From positions 3,320,217 to 3,384,216 of the forward strand of contig VWZS01002669.1 in the NCBI GenBank assembly GCA_013397075.1: a stretch of 64,000 bases of DNA, given 5' to 3'. Below are positions 26,776 through 38,700 of this stretch, in pieces. The stretch is from Rhabdornis inornatus. Lineage: Eukaryota; Chordata; Aves; Passeriformes; Rhabdornithidae. Positions within the stretch are counted from its first letter, which is position 1. Each line of letters begins with the position of its first letter. Below the pieces are notes generated by a model. It was given only the letters and a program-made list of their open reading frames with translations. It was not told where the DNA came from and searched no databases. Position numbers and translations under genes: made by a program.

Positions 26776-27689
26776 GGCCCTCATTAAACTGGAATCTGGA
26801 AAATATAAGAAGGTTGAAGTGCTCAATACGAATTGTTTTTTAACATCATAAATCATTGCCCAGAGTATGGAGAGGAATACAAATTCCTAAAAATATGCCC
26901 TCTGGTCTTAGTTGAAGTGGTATATAATCTCTCTTCACAGTTTACTTTGGTTTAAATTTCTGAAGATTTTCACATGCCTATGTAATCCAAAGGTTATTTG
27001 AAGCCAGCTCAGGACTTGGAAAGCATCTGGAAAGGTGTGAGAAGAGGTGGATGCTGGAGAAGTCTGCTGAATGCCAGGCAAGGTGCCTGCTAAAAGCAGG
27101 AGTGGGAATGCCTTTGCCACAGTAGGAAATGGGAGCAGCTTGAGCTCTCCTCAGTTGGCTTTCCCCTGCCTCAATTGGCCGTGTGTGGCTTGGAGTACCC
27201 AGAGGTACTGTGGGTTCTCTCTCAACAAAGATGTTTGTTGTCAGATGTGGTTTGTGTTGTTGTGTAACTAAGGAGTTAATTTAGCATTGAAGTAGTATTC
27301 TAAGGTAATATTCATATTATTAAGTTGCTGTAATTCATGTTATGAGAGTGAACATTCATTGCTGTTTATTCACAATATAGTAACTAAGATGTCACTTTAT
27401 TTCTAAGTATAGATGTATTTCATGGCACAGTAAAATTTTCCTTTTCAATGACTGATTCCAATAAGAGCATTTGACAAGCATGGTTCTAGTAAATAATGTA
27501 GTCTTTGGAATTAATTATCTACATTTTTATAGTTCCATTTTAAATGGACTCTCCAAAATTAGCTCATTTTCTGTAAAGTCCATATAGATGAAAGTACTCA
27601 GTTTCAAGTTAAGCAGAAAGAAAATAATCAGTCTTACATTCCACAGTCCTTCAATTTGTTTTTTTCACTTGGATAGAGGAAGAATAAAA

Positions 27690-27960
27690 GCAAAGGGCAT
27701 TTGTTATCTAGCAAAACTCAGAAGCTATTTCACATGAAAACATAATGAGTGTGACAGGCTACAAATAGCATTGAACATGAATCTTTTACTGAAGAAAGGA
27801 GAAATGTCCTTTGGTATGTTTACTTCAATCAACCCTAATAAGGCTTGTTTTATGTGTTTTATGCATCCGCCATCATAATTATAAATCCTTGACATTTTAG
27901 CACTAGCATTTATATCTGCCAGGGAAGCTACCCGAAGTCAACCCTCAAGGAATGTCTGTA
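27690..27960. promoter_or_regulatory. Possible conserved non-coding element (intron 2)
   Basis: A mixed-composition stretch with few simple repeats, including tgcatccgccatcataattataaat and cagggaagctacccgaag. It lacks any transposon signature. The call rests on appearance only. Confidence 0.18.
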
Positions 27961-30818
27961 TTGTACTATGGATCTCCATAACAGCTCTCAAGTAGTTACT
28001 AAGTGGCTTAAAAAATTACATCTCAGTCATGCTTGAAGGGCTCATCAAACTTTGCCACAAATATCAACGTTAAGTACCCAATCAGCTGCATTGTTTGAAG
28101 TACAGTCACGTGTGCCCACGGAGGAATAGGTTGGACAGGAAGAAGAATTATATAAGGGCTTATCAATCAGGTAATTTTTTTTTCATGACCTTTCAAAAAC
28201 TCCTTTCCCTTCTTCCTGAAATAGCTGGGTCTTGAGCTGGGCCTGGCAGCAGCTAGGCATGCTGCTTCTCTTTCTATTTAATATTTTTGTATTCTTGGAA
28301 AATTTTCAGAGCAGAGGCTACCAGTGTTTGTATGTGTGTTGTAGGTTTCTGTTCTTGGCTGCTTTTGGACAGTACCAAAAAAATCTGAATACCAAGGAAA
28401 GAAAAAGTGTCAGGTGGTCTTTGGGAAGACACTTTGGTGTATGTCGTTTTGGCATGTAGGTAAACAAGATGAGCTAATCACCATAGCTTTCATGTAATAT
28501 ATCTGTAATTTGTTTTCATACGTAGGTGTGAAGGAAGGCTTGCCATATGGTGTGTATATTGGTATTTTTCCTTGACAGCCTTTATTTTAAATTTAAGGAA
28601 TTCCAAGGCATACTATTATGCAAGAATACCATTTTCAAACACTCATCAGTCTATAGAGGAAGAATACCTTGAAAGAATATTGAAGAAAGGCTGTAGAGCT
28701 CCAGGAAAGTTTTAAATTGAAAAATTAAATAATGCTTTCAGCCATTTTGAGGTAGCCTAATTGCCTTAGTTCTACGGTGCACTGTTACCAGGCTTTCATC
28801 TTTTAACCATTTGAACAAGATTCTTTCGTAAGTAATATATAAAATCTGAATTTACATTAATTGCTTTGTGGAGTTCTGAAGCAACTTTCACAGTGTCATT
28901 GTGAATACTTTTTTCTTTTTTTTGGTTCAACATATGGTACACTTTACTCTCAGTCTTCTTGCCTTGATATAAAGTCTTGTCCCCTCAAGGGCATAAGTTA
29001 AAAGTATAACTCATTAAAGTTCTGATTTTTAAAGTAATTTATAAATGTTATTTTGAACATTGCTGTGGTCTGGTATCAGTATGTCACATACAGAGACCCT
29101 GTGTATTTTTGTGTCTCTTTGTTGTGTATGTGTAGGCAAAATGCAAGGTTAGTCCTACAGATCCCAAATTGAGGGACCAGAGAACAAGGTAATGTCCTAT
29201 GGTGAGCATCAGTTTCTGCTGTAGTTTAAACCATCACTTGTCCTTGTGCCATGATGCTCAATGAAATAGTCACCAAGCTTTTCATTCACTCTTCCTGACA
29301 ACTCTTTGCTAAAATTCAAGTGCTTTCTGTAAAAAGTCTTTTGCTAATGAACCCAAAAAAGGGAGAATATTTTAGCCACATTATTTTATGAGCAACTCAG
29401 AACTGTTCTCACTGGAGCATTGGCCATCAGAAGTAAAGCTATGGTTTAAAAAAGTCTTTTTTCTACCTAAATGGGCACTTGAAATCATGGGCAGAGAGTG
29501 CCTGAACAGGAAAGAAACATGTCTGGAATAAATCCACAATTTTACTGCCTCTGGTTGTCCCCCCGTGAGAGAAGAATCTAGAAAAAGTGATTGTGGGAAA
29601 AAAAAACAAAGAGGAAAAATTTCCGTCCAGCTTGAATGAAAAATTTAATGGAAGTTGAGCATTTAATTGCTTTTTGTGTTTTTGAGTATATAATTTCAGC
29701 TGTTGAAAATTGTATCTTTTCAATCATGTACCAATGCTAGCCTATGACTGAGAACTTATCTTAGTGATTTTATCCTGACAGTAATTGAAAGCTGATTAAT
29801 TTAATTGCAAACAAGCTTGTATTTTGCCATTTCTTCCTTAGTACTTCATGTAAATGCCTAGTGTTTTGGGTCACAAGGGAAGTAGTGGTGTCTATTTTCT
29901 AATTCAGTATAGAAAAGCTAGTAAAATATATAGGTTTTAACCTTATTAATAATAATCTAGTTGTCAAAAGTGTAGTTTGAGGAGAAATAATTATGGAACC
30001 TTTTATTTAAAATGGTGTATAGGGCAGTGTAAAGTCAGCTGTTTCTGACTTAACAAACAAGTGCCTTAAATCACTGCTATTTGTTCGAAGGTGAGACTGT
30101 TTTTCTTTTGAATTCTGAAACTTCATGAAGTTATGTTTAATTAAGCTTAATTAGCGAGGACTGAAACAGAACTGTTGCAGAATTAATTTGGGAGGATTTC
30201 TTTTGCTGCCTCTTGTGTGTGTGGTGTCTCTGCCAGAGCCCAGCAAGGCAGGGCTGCCATGTGTGCCCTTTGCTGGATCTTAATCCAATGAGGGTGTTTG
30301 GGAATGGAGTCACATAATTTGTGCATAATCTTGTTGTGCTTTCCTGCAAGCTTTACAATTGAAATATCAGTAAAGTATTGGAAGAACTGTGCCACAGGGC
30401 AGCATAAAATGTGAAAATTTGGCTGCATCACAGTGCCTTATAATAAGATACCACCAAAAATGCTAATAAAATGGAAATATTCATTATTGCTGCCTTGTGT
30501 TGAGACTGTCAGTATTGACAGAGAGGGTTTAATAATAAAAAATTATGGATAAGTACTAAATTTTGATAATTTATTGATTTTCTGTGTAACTAGTAGGATG
30601 TTAATAGATCTTGCAGTAACAATAATAGTTATTATTTTGCCTGTACAGAAATACATCTATCTTTCACAGTAAATATTCATGTTCTTTAAGTAACCTTTAA
30701 AAAAGAGATGCCGGACTACAGCAAGTGTACAAAATTGTACAAATTCCTCCATTTACAAATGTTTACAGTAATATTTTGATGTGTTAAGAAAACGCCAATC
30801 AGCTGACCTACTGAATTC

Positions 30819-30838
30819 TCAATATTTTAAAATATTGA
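30819..30838. repeat. 20-nt perfect AT palindrome
   Basis: TCAATATTTTAAAATATTGA equals its own reverse complement. It lies in an AT-rich segment where short palindromes are fairly likely, so function is not implied. Confidence 0.9.
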
Positions 30839-31353
30839 ATTGGTAAAGAATAAGCTAGTGTTGCAAGCAATGGTGTTATTTTATTGATATGTGTGTGGGG
30901 ATTTCTTAATGCATCCTGAAATTCTTTTCAATCAGAAAATTTTGGCAGTCTGTTCCAATTAAAGGCTTTTCCATGCTGGAAATGAGAAGTCTATTATGAG
31001 AATTATTTTTTAGTAGTTAATTTACATAACCTAAATTGTATTAATTCCTTTTGAAAGGCTGAAGCAGATATTTATAATACTTTGATTGATTAGCAGTGTA
31101 TTTGTCTTAGAATTGCTACTGGTAAGACACTGCTGCAACTGTCCTGAGGAGTTCTCTCCCAAATAAACATTTTAGAAAATAAATGGCTGTTTATTTCACT
31201 GGGGAGGAAAAGCATCAGATCTTTGCTACCTCCACAGGCAGTACTGTAGCATCTCCTTTCCACACTCTTGGACTGTGGAAAAAAAAAAAGGGAGTTTAGA
31301 TCATGTTACTTAATTACTGGTGTGTTCCTTCCATACTGTAAAGAAATAGATTT

Positions 31354-31356
<3 letters not shown>

Positions 31357-31383
<27 letters not shown>
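31357..31383 (+). repeat. T27 homopolymer tract
   Basis: Twenty-seven consecutive T residues, preceded by ttttcc and followed by aaactgtc. It is the longest homopolymer in the window and sits at the left edge of a GC-rich block. On the minus strand it reads as an A27 tract after that block, which would fit a retrocopy tail, but no polyadenylation signal lies 10-30 nt before it. Confidence 0.95.
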
Positions 31384-31388
<5 letters not shown>

Positions 31389-31389
31389 G

Positions 31390-32290
31390 TCAAAATCGTG
31401 CCTGGGTGTAGACTGAGGAACTGTGGGTTTCTCTCAGAAGTCACTCACAGAGTGTCAGCAGTAAGAGGCTTCGTTTTGAGGCAGGTGCTGTGCCTGTGTG
31501 GTCTGGCTCAGGTGGAATCCTCTTCCAGCTGTTTGCCAGGCTGTACTGCAGGTGTTGGCTTGCTGCAGCCTGTCTGCTCAGGCTCGGAGTGTGGGAATAA
31601 AGCGCTGCTACACTTTCTTTTGGGAATACAAATGGGTACAATTGGGAAGGGGCATAGCGTTGTCATCTCTTGCCGTGCCTGTGCCGCAGGAGGTGGGAGG
31701 AGAGGAGCCAGCGTGTCTCCATGTGCTGAACCCTCTCGGTGAAGAGAGCTGCGGGTACATCGAGGGGCAAAGCTGACAGAAGCATTGAATCCCTTGTTTG
31801 GAATCATTCCGTATCAGGAGATCTGGGGCTTTGTCCGCGCTCGGGTGCTGCCATGTCTGCCCCTCAGCCTGCCTGAGCCAGCTCGTTCCTGAGCAGGTGC
31901 CGAGGGAGGTGTTTGACCTCCGCTCTTGGGCAGTGCCACCCAGTGCTAGGACAGGTTCTTTGGGGGCCCTCGGTGACAAGAGGATATTGTCATTGCAATC
32001 AAAACTTTATTTTAGCCTGGGCCCTGTGCAGGTGGGGTGGGCACCACTGCCGCCCTTGGCCTCGTGCAGGGCAGGGCCTTTGGATGCCCTCAGCCCTCAT
32101 GGGCAGCGCCCACCCACCCGTGTCCTGAGGGGCCCGTCAGAGGAGCCGTGGGGACGTGGTCACCTGCCCTGGGAAAGTGGCAGGGGCCGTGCTGAGGAGC
32201 AGGAGCAGCCTTGCTGGGAATGGAGGGAATTGGCTGTGCTGTGGCCGTGATGAGCTTGGCCTCTCAGGGCTGGCAGCTTGGTAAGGTGCC
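31390..32290. other. GC-rich island inside intron 2, nature unknown
   Basis: This 0.9 kb stretch is clearly richer in G, C and CpG than its surroundings, most strongly between 31800 and 32250. Reading frames of 99-150 codons occur on both strands, but none resembles a protein I know and open frames are expected in GC-rich DNA. A gaataaag lies at about 31597 on the + strand, and an aataaa on the minus strand near 32010. Possible explanations are an ERV or LTR remnant, a lncRNA exon or promoter, or a retrocopy primed from the A27 tract. I cannot choose among them. Confidence 0.5.
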
Positions 32291-34940
32291 CACCATATCT
32301 CACTGTGTCACGAGTGTGTGACCTGACTTGCCTGTTAAAGTAATTTTATATTATCAATTCTGCACAAGATTCACTTGAACTTTAGGGGACTGAGGAATGG
32401 CATGGTGCTTAGAAACCACAGTATGTGATAGTACATGGCTGCTGCCCTGGTCTCTGCCTGTGACCAGTGGAAAACGCAGAAAACACATAGAAGTAGAGTA
32501 ATTATAGCATCAGTTTGTCCTGCTTTGCCCTTCTGGTTTATGCTACTACATGTTTTGGAGGTTTCTGAGGCTGAGGTAGTCCTTGTACCTATCGATTTAA
32601 CTGTTCTTCCTGGTGTTTTCCATGACTTTGTCTATTTATATTTTTATTTTTTTTAAGCAATTCCTACTTTTCACCTCTGCAACAACCTGGGGCAGTAAGC
32701 GTAGAATATTCCAAAGTAATATAGCATTTAATATGATTTCTATGGTGTGAAACCAAGGGGAAACTCAGCTTGGTCTGGCTGAGGAATACGGTTGTTCCCA
32801 TCAAATCACAACTGAGTTCCATTTATTCCATTCTACATTGTGGATGCTGAAATGAACTTTGTATCCTGCTATTACCTAAAGTGCTTTCAGTGCCACAGTC
32901 CTACGCAATCTCCAATTTCCTCTTCGTTAGTAACAGCCTCTTTCACAGAAATTAAATTTCCATAGTGAAAGTGAGACTGAGAAAGCAAACCTTTTGGTGT
33001 ACAATGCTGATGGAACTTACTGAATCAGGATGAGCTACCATAATAGCAGGAACATGAATAGTCGCTTTAGAAACAAATGAAAGATAAAATAAGATAGGGG
33101 TTTGATTTGTTTCTTCTTGGTACTGGAGAAAATTGCTGTGATCTGTTCGTATCTGGATCTCAGTCAGCCTTTTTGGCTAGGTGTAATTTTGGGACATAAC
33201 GAATGCAGTGTGAACACTTGGGTACTTTACATGTTATGCAGGAATAAACCACAAAGTTGTCCTTGTTACTGGAGTGAATATTTTCTATATGCTTTGGACA
33301 AGTAAAAAGCAAATTGTGTGTTGTAAAACTTAGTTGTATGGCCATGGAAAGAAAACAGGCTCCACATGGAAAAAGAGACCAAGTTTTCTACCTAATTATT
33401 TAAAGGGTTTTGTGTGTCTCTGAAATGTGCCTTGGTAAATATAAGCTGACACATTTCTAGCAACCAAATTATAAATGAGTGGAAGACCTGAAAATGTCAG
33501 TTTCTTCCTTTTAGAAGCACTTCAGGATTTTTCTTTCCTTTTCCTTCATACATTCATTTCTTCCCTTGGGCAAATGAGTTTGTTTAAATGTTTGTTTCAG
33601 TATACTGGTTTTCATAGGGTATAGTTGTTGACACTTCTTGGAAGTGTCAGAAGAGATTTGATGTACTCATATTTTTATGAGATAGCGTATGCATACCTTA
33701 AAATAACACAGAGAGATATAAAAAGTAGTAAATCAATGCTTTAAACTTGTTTCTGTGTATATCTTGACATCACCTAACCAGTTTTGTGTGTTGTGGCATT
33801 TTTCATGATTAGCTGGGAAAACAATAGGATAATCTGAAAGAGTTCAGAAAAAGTAAGATCAATGAGGGCCTTAGGCAAAGTGTTTGCCATTTAAATGGCA
33901 CAAGAACGATGTCATGTCAGGTGCTGGGGTAGGAAAAACACTTGAGCTGCTGCTCTTACCTCCTCTGCTTTTGGAGAGGACTCTGGAGTGCCAAGCATCC
34001 TAGAGTTGAGAACATAATGTCTTTTATTCGTTTTAATGATCTTTTGGTTTGTTTTCCCAGAGCTGTAACATGCTTTACTGTTTTCCTGGAACAAATTGTA
34101 AATACAATTTACACCCAGCCTATTGTGTGTGTGTGTCACTTCATGATGAGGCTGCATAACCACTGTCTGATCACTTTATATTGATAGAGACAAAAAGGAT
34201 GATCCTTCTGAAAGGCCAGGTTAACAGAGGAGAATAAAAAAAAAAATATTCTAGTATTTTTTATCATTTTCATGGCCTCTTTGGTGTGACCTTGGACAGC
34301 AGACCTGGGAGCCTTCCTGTGTGCCTGGAGTGGTGCAAGAGCCAGTGGCTGAGTGACAGTTTTCAGAAACGTGTACCTGGTCTGGGCTAGCAGGGCAGGA
34401 TGGGAGGAAGGGGCAGATATGTGGTGGGTAGAGAAGTGCTGGCTGTATGTGTGCTGGGCTGGACCAAGATACTTTCATTCTTGCAGAGGCATGGGTTGGA
34501 CAGCATGAGAGAGGCTCTGTCATTGTGCTGGATGGATCTTGCCCTTGGAATGTAGTTATTATGTTCTTACAAATAAAACGTACATCTGCTCGCTCAGTGC
34601 AGCTTCTGTGGTTGTGTTACCTTTGTGCAGCATGTCAGTCAGTACTATTAAAATTTTTTAGACTTAATAGCACCCTCTACCCTCAAGAATTAAATGCTGT
34701 TCTGTGTTTTTAAACATGCTCTTCTCTAAGTGTTTGGAAATAATGCAAAATGCTCACTAATGGTAGCATGCAGACTCTGAGAAATGTGTGTCAGCACAGG
34801 GCAGTGCTGAAGCATATACTTAAGTCATATTGAAGTCAATGTATCTAAACAGAAATGTCTATGCTTTCTGGAATCTGTGTTTGTTGTTAGCTGTTCTGGA
34901 ATAAGAATTATTTTTGTACTTTAACAGAAGTACAAGGTTG
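32291..34940. other. Intron 2 sequence before exon 3, nothing specific
   Basis: The sequence returns to the AT-rich background after the GC-rich island. A 13-nt TG run is at 34124-34136. Nothing coding or repetitive was recognised. Confidence 0.6.
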
Positions 34941-34963
34941 TTTTTGCTTTTTTTTTTTTTTAG
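34941..34963 (+). promoter_or_regulatory. Strong-looking decoy acceptor before exon 3
   Basis: A run of T with a single GC interruption ends in tag at 34963, a better polypyrimidine tract than that of the real acceptor. Using it would add 57 nt (19 codons, in frame), but the second added codon is TGA, so the product would be truncated. It is not the coding acceptor; it may be silent or give a non-productive isoform. Confidence 0.45.
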
Positions 34964-35006
34964 GAGTGAAGTTTGGAAATAAGTTAAATATACAAACTAC
35001 ATTATC

Positions 35007-35020
35007 TTTTGTTTTGATAG
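35007..35020 (+). promoter_or_regulatory. PARD3B: Splice acceptor of PARD3B exon 3
   Basis: The tract ttttgttttgatag ends at 35020. It is a short, moderately T-rich polypyrimidine tract interrupted by G and A. A much longer uninterrupted T run followed by tag ends at 34963, 57 nt upstream, and may compete with it. The choice of 35020 rests on the protein match, which begins exactly after it. Confidence 0.9.
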
Positions 35021-35189
35021 CTGATTGCCATTTATGACGAACAAGAACCTCCCCGTAAGGCTGATGGTACCAATGGGAATTTGACAGACAGAAACAGCCC
35101 AGACTCCTTTGAGACAGAGGTAGCAACTCAGCTGGCTGCCTTTCAGCCCATTGGTGAAATTGAAGTGACTCCTTCTGCCCTAAAACTGG
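35021..35189 (+). CDS. PARD3B: PARD3B coding exon 3 (internal exon)
   Basis: This exon encodes 56 residues plus the first base of a glycine codon, beginning LIAIYDEQEPP and ending EIEVTPSALKL. From memory, human PARD3B reads LIAVFEEQEP..., then FETEVAAQLAAF and EIEVTPSALKLG at the same place, so this is PARD3B; its paralogue PARD3 has SEIEVTPSVLR there. PARD3B is a PDZ scaffold of the Par polarity family at epithelial junctions. The exon covers the last strand of the N-terminal oligomerisation domain and the start of the linker to PDZ1, about human residues 75-130. The middle (RKADGTNGNLTDRN) has diverged, and the human GGEIEV is GEIEV here. The acceptor is ttttgttttgatag and the donor is G|gtatgt. 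The 169-nt length gives start phase 0 and end phase 1. Its ends are set by splice sites, not by start or stop codons. Confidence 0.95.
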
Positions 35190-35195
35190 GTATGT
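35189..35195 (+). promoter_or_regulatory. PARD3B: Splice donor of PARD3B exon 3
   Basis: G|gtatgt is a good match to the U1 donor consensus. It splits a glycine codon after its first base, as required by the start of exon 4 (GC ACA CCA). Retaining the intron would add MYNGFFF and about nine more residues, then a TAA near 35237. Confidence 0.9.
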
Positions 35196-35324
35196 ATAAT
35201 GGATTTTTCTTTCATTTTTCTTTTAGTGTGTGTCTGTAATCTGATTTTATATATGTAAAGACTTTTTTTTTTTTTAGCATCCCATTGTTTGTCTTGCAGT
35301 TCAGTGAGGGACCTTGAGGGGAAG

Positions 35325-35680
35325 CCATATATGGGGAGTGTCTGAGGTCACTTGGTCTGTTCAGCCTGGAAAAGGGGAGTTTGAGGGGGAATGTCAGTGT
35401 GGTCTAAAACTTTCTTGAGAGGGGACATGGAGGCCAGGCACAAGTCTCTCTGGTGATGAACACAGGACCCAAGGGAATGACATGAATTTGAGTCAGGGGA
35501 GGTTTGAGTTGGATATTAGATAAAGGTTCTTCATCCAGAGGGTGGTTGGGAACTTAAAGAGGTTCCCCAGTACCAAGCCTGACAGAGTTCAAAATGCATT
35601 TGGACAATTCACATAGTGTGACTCTTGGGGATGTCCTGTGCTGGGCCAGGAGTTGCTGACAATCCATCATGGTACTCTGA
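35325..35680 (+). mobile_element. CR1 LINE fragment downstream of exon 3
   Basis: The segment carries the CR1 sequence ggtctgttcagcctggaaaag, then ttggatattagataaaggttcttcatccagagggtggttggg, a diverged caccaagcctgacagagttc and tgactcttggggatgtcctgtg. It stops within ggccaggagttg, before the terminal octamer repeats, so the 3' end is eroded or lost. It belongs to a different subfamily from the 54 kb copy, judged by its variant 3' region. The edges are approximate; it begins roughly 135 nt after the exon 3 donor. No intact ORF remains. Confidence 0.88.
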
Positions 35681-35733
35681 GAGCACACAAGATGAAACCT
35701 TTGCTAGGTATTTTCAAATACCACAGTCACTGG

Positions 35734-35761
35734 AAAAAAAAAACAGCTTTTTTTTTTTTTT
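35734..35761. repeat. A10-CAGC-T14 inverted homopolymers
   Basis: Ten A residues, CAGC, then fourteen T residues. In RNA this can fold into a ten-pair A-U hairpin with a four-base loop. It lies about 60-100 nt after the recognisable end of the CR1 fragment, 0.55 kb into intron 3. Confidence 0.85.
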
Positions 35762-38700
35762 GAGGAACCTGGGGTTCAGTGAGTGTTAAACTGCTGTGTG
35801 CAAGTACTTTTACCAGTTATCTGAGCTAGTGCCCTGTTCTGGGTGTGGGAGGTGAGAAGAGGGATATGGTGGATGCAAACAATTCAGCTCTTTGCATTTG
35901 GAGAAGTTGCACAACTGGGCCTTTTTGCCTTTCTGGCTTTCAAGTGATCAGACAGTGATTAGGAAAGGCTGCTGCTTAATTCCCTCTTACATCAGAGGGT
36001 ACTGCATGAACTGCTGCCACTCTGGTGCCCTGTGTTAAGTGTGCCTGGATGGCCAGGAGTTCAGACTGATTTCCAGTTATAAACAGCTGGAGTTTTGTAT
36101 GTTGCACACAAAGCAGTTTGAGATTGAGAGTAGGCTGAGCTGTCACCTAAGCACGGGGTAAAAAGATTTCAAAACCAGATTGAAGGTGTATGCTGTGACT
36201 GTCTGCTTATAAAGCAGATGAATAATGCTCAGGAGAGCCTGCTCTGCATCCCACCAGTGCCTGCTGCCCAGCTCAGCCCACGTTCCTGGGTGCTGCTGGC
36301 AGTCTCCAAATGCTGTGTGATAAAATCTGAGTGTGAGCACCTGGGGGAGGGGTAGAAGTACTATCTCTAGTTGTGCTACTTTCATGGAGTAGTCTAATTA
36401 CAAATTGAAAAATGGAATATTCACTTGTCTGCTTTAATTACATTTTTAAAGGAAAAGGCTAATTAATAAAAGCAGTGAGCTAAAATAAAATTTTGACTAA
36501 AGTTCATTGGATGAAGCTGTTTAACTTAACTTCTAACTGAAGTCTGTGCTCATTTTTGTGCCTGCTGTAGAAAATTCTAAAATTCAAGCTGCATGAGAAT
36601 TTATAGAGTGAAGTTTGTGTTAATGGATTGTATCTGGTTTTTTTTTCATATTCTAAAATAAAAAAATCTTTTCCCATATTTAATGACACACAGGAATTTC
36701 TCATAACAAAATCTTGAGACAAGACTTATTATTGACATAACTTGTATGTATTTTTCTGTGTTTTTTGGTAAGCATGAGATACAGAATAGCTTGTAGTTCA
36801 AGGTTCAGTGGTTAAAAGTTTTGCCACTTCATTTATGCATATTTTTAAGTTGTGCTGTTACCGTATTTTAGCATGTTTCAGAAAGTAGAGATTGTCCTCC
36901 AAAAACCTCTGAGCACTATTTAAAAAAAAAAGTGTTTTGTCGTGCTTACGGTTATTACATAAGTTGAGGGCTAGAGAGAGGAGTACTTCAGGTTCACAGA
37001 ATTTTGTGTAAAGCAGTTAAGTGCTCAAGCTCTTGAGCTCATTAGTAAGCTACCACGTAGTTAATTTCCTAGTATTTATGAAATCCTACTGTAGAGCATA
37101 AAAGAGATGAAATATAATGTGGAAAGAGCAGTCAGGGTTTGATTTTGTTTCCAGTGCAATGCTAAGATACATTTGAAGTTAAAGTGGTGCTTGCTTCTTA
37201 AAAGAAGAGATCATAAAATGTAGTAGGTTTGTCTCATCAGTTCTGTTTCAGATTAGTTTATTTTACAGGATAAGTGAAAGATTCTCTACCTGTTAGTCCT
37301 GTAACTTAGTTTGTACTCTGAAATATAATTGTTTTCTCTTCTGGATTTTTACATCATAGTTTAAAATTCTTTGGACTTAATTTTTTCCCTTGTCTTTTGT
37401 ATTTAAGTTCCTGGTCCTTAAATTATGTGGCTATTTCCATTAGAGGCAAATTGAAAAGTAAATTAAGAAGTAGAAGGACAATTTGGTTGCATCAATATCA
37501 TTGATGCATGAACCACAGTAGTCTGGCTTCCTGTCTAATTTTTGAATTGACTCCCACTTGCTAGCAGAAAATAATAATATTAATTTATAAAGCTGTTCTT
37601 ATTTTGGGAGTGAGGATATGATTGCATATATATGCAGGAAAAAAGTGTTGCTTTCCATGGTAGAGCTGTGCTTCAAGAGCTATCATATACTTACCTTTCC
37701 AAGTAGTTTTCCAAAATGCTTTTAGGAGGGAAATGTAGGGAATTCGTTGTTATATGAATTGCCAGATTGTGGAACAATTTTGCCTGTTGGTTTCTGTTGG
37801 ATGTTTTATATTTTACAAAATCAGATCCATGGTTTTATGTAGAAACAATGTCTGGCTAATGATCTGCTTGTGAAATACTTAGTGCTTGGTGCTTAATAAG
37901 CACATGAAACTAAACACTGCCCTTGTCAGATGTGAGAGAATTGCCACTGGCTTAGAACACACACGAGATAGTGCCTTAAAACTTTTGTCTTTTATAAATT
38001 GTATATGTGACCTAGTTAGATTAACTCTATATTATACCAAATCTTAAAGCCCTTTCTCTTTAGATAGAGATGGTAATAATTTTAATTTTACTTTTTGGTA
38101 TTTTTATTGTGCAGTTACTTCTTTGAGGGTGTTTTTCTGTTTGTTATTCTAGAATACTGATCAGCTTGACTGTCTGAAATCATAGATTTTCCATTATGCA
38201 GTTGGTTACCCTTTATTTTTCCCTTTATCATCTGTACTCTGAAAGTGAGCCAGAGTAAAAACAATCTTATATTTGATTCAAAAGCTAAAATAACCTTATA
38301 TTTTACATTTCTTTCATATATTGGCAAAATTTTATAGCAAAAAAAAAAAGTTTAATTTACTTGAAATCAAATTACTTTCTTAGTAAATATATCCTTAAAA
38401 CAATTCAGGAAATTATTCAGCTATTTGTTTTCTTTTCCCTGCAATAAACGCTGCTCTACTTTCAATGCTAGCTGTGTTCCCAGACAGGTTCAATTGTGAG
38501 TTCTTAAATATAAGAAAAATGCAGGAAGACTTCAGGTGTTCGTGGACATGATATCTTCTGTGTCCATAACATGAGGTGAGGTGCAAACAGATTTAAGTGC
38601 CTTCCTCCCTGCCCCACATCACTGGATTATCAGGTGCTGTTGCTGACAGCATCTCTTAATAGGGAAAAAGCAAAAATCCCAATTTGACAGAATCTGTGCT

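Larger units (their letters stand above)
26776..31356. other. Intron 2 sequence, AT-rich
   Basis: It includes the candidate element at 27.7-27.96 kb and a very AT-rich, homeodomain-core-rich zone at 29.75-30.85 kb (attaatttaattgcaaac; caataatagttattattttg) with a 20-nt palindrome. No gene is supported. Confidence 0.55.
1..35020 (+). other. PARD3B: PARD3B intron 2 (3' part)
   Basis: Everything before exon 3 is read as intron. I looked on the + strand for the preceding PARD3B exon, which should encode roughly YWVKIHHLEYTDGG and end at DKDK, and did not find it; it must lie upstream of the window. The sequence is AT-rich and visibly richer in T than A on the + strand, as expected for the sense strand of a transcribed vertebrate gene. 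It ends with the exon 3 acceptor. Notable contents have their own entries. Confidence 0.85.

Noticed and set aside
27000..27120. Possible further CR1 piece after the 26.3-26.8 kb copy (shared ttgaagccagctca)
   Set aside because: Only a short word is shared with the copy at 26.36 kb; no other CR1 landmark follows.
31798..32250. 150-codon + strand open frame in the GC-rich island as a gene
   Set aside because: High GC lowers stop frequency on both strands here, and the translation is unlike any family I know.
34124..34136. TG dinucleotide repeat
   Set aside because: Only about six units; too short to be of interest.
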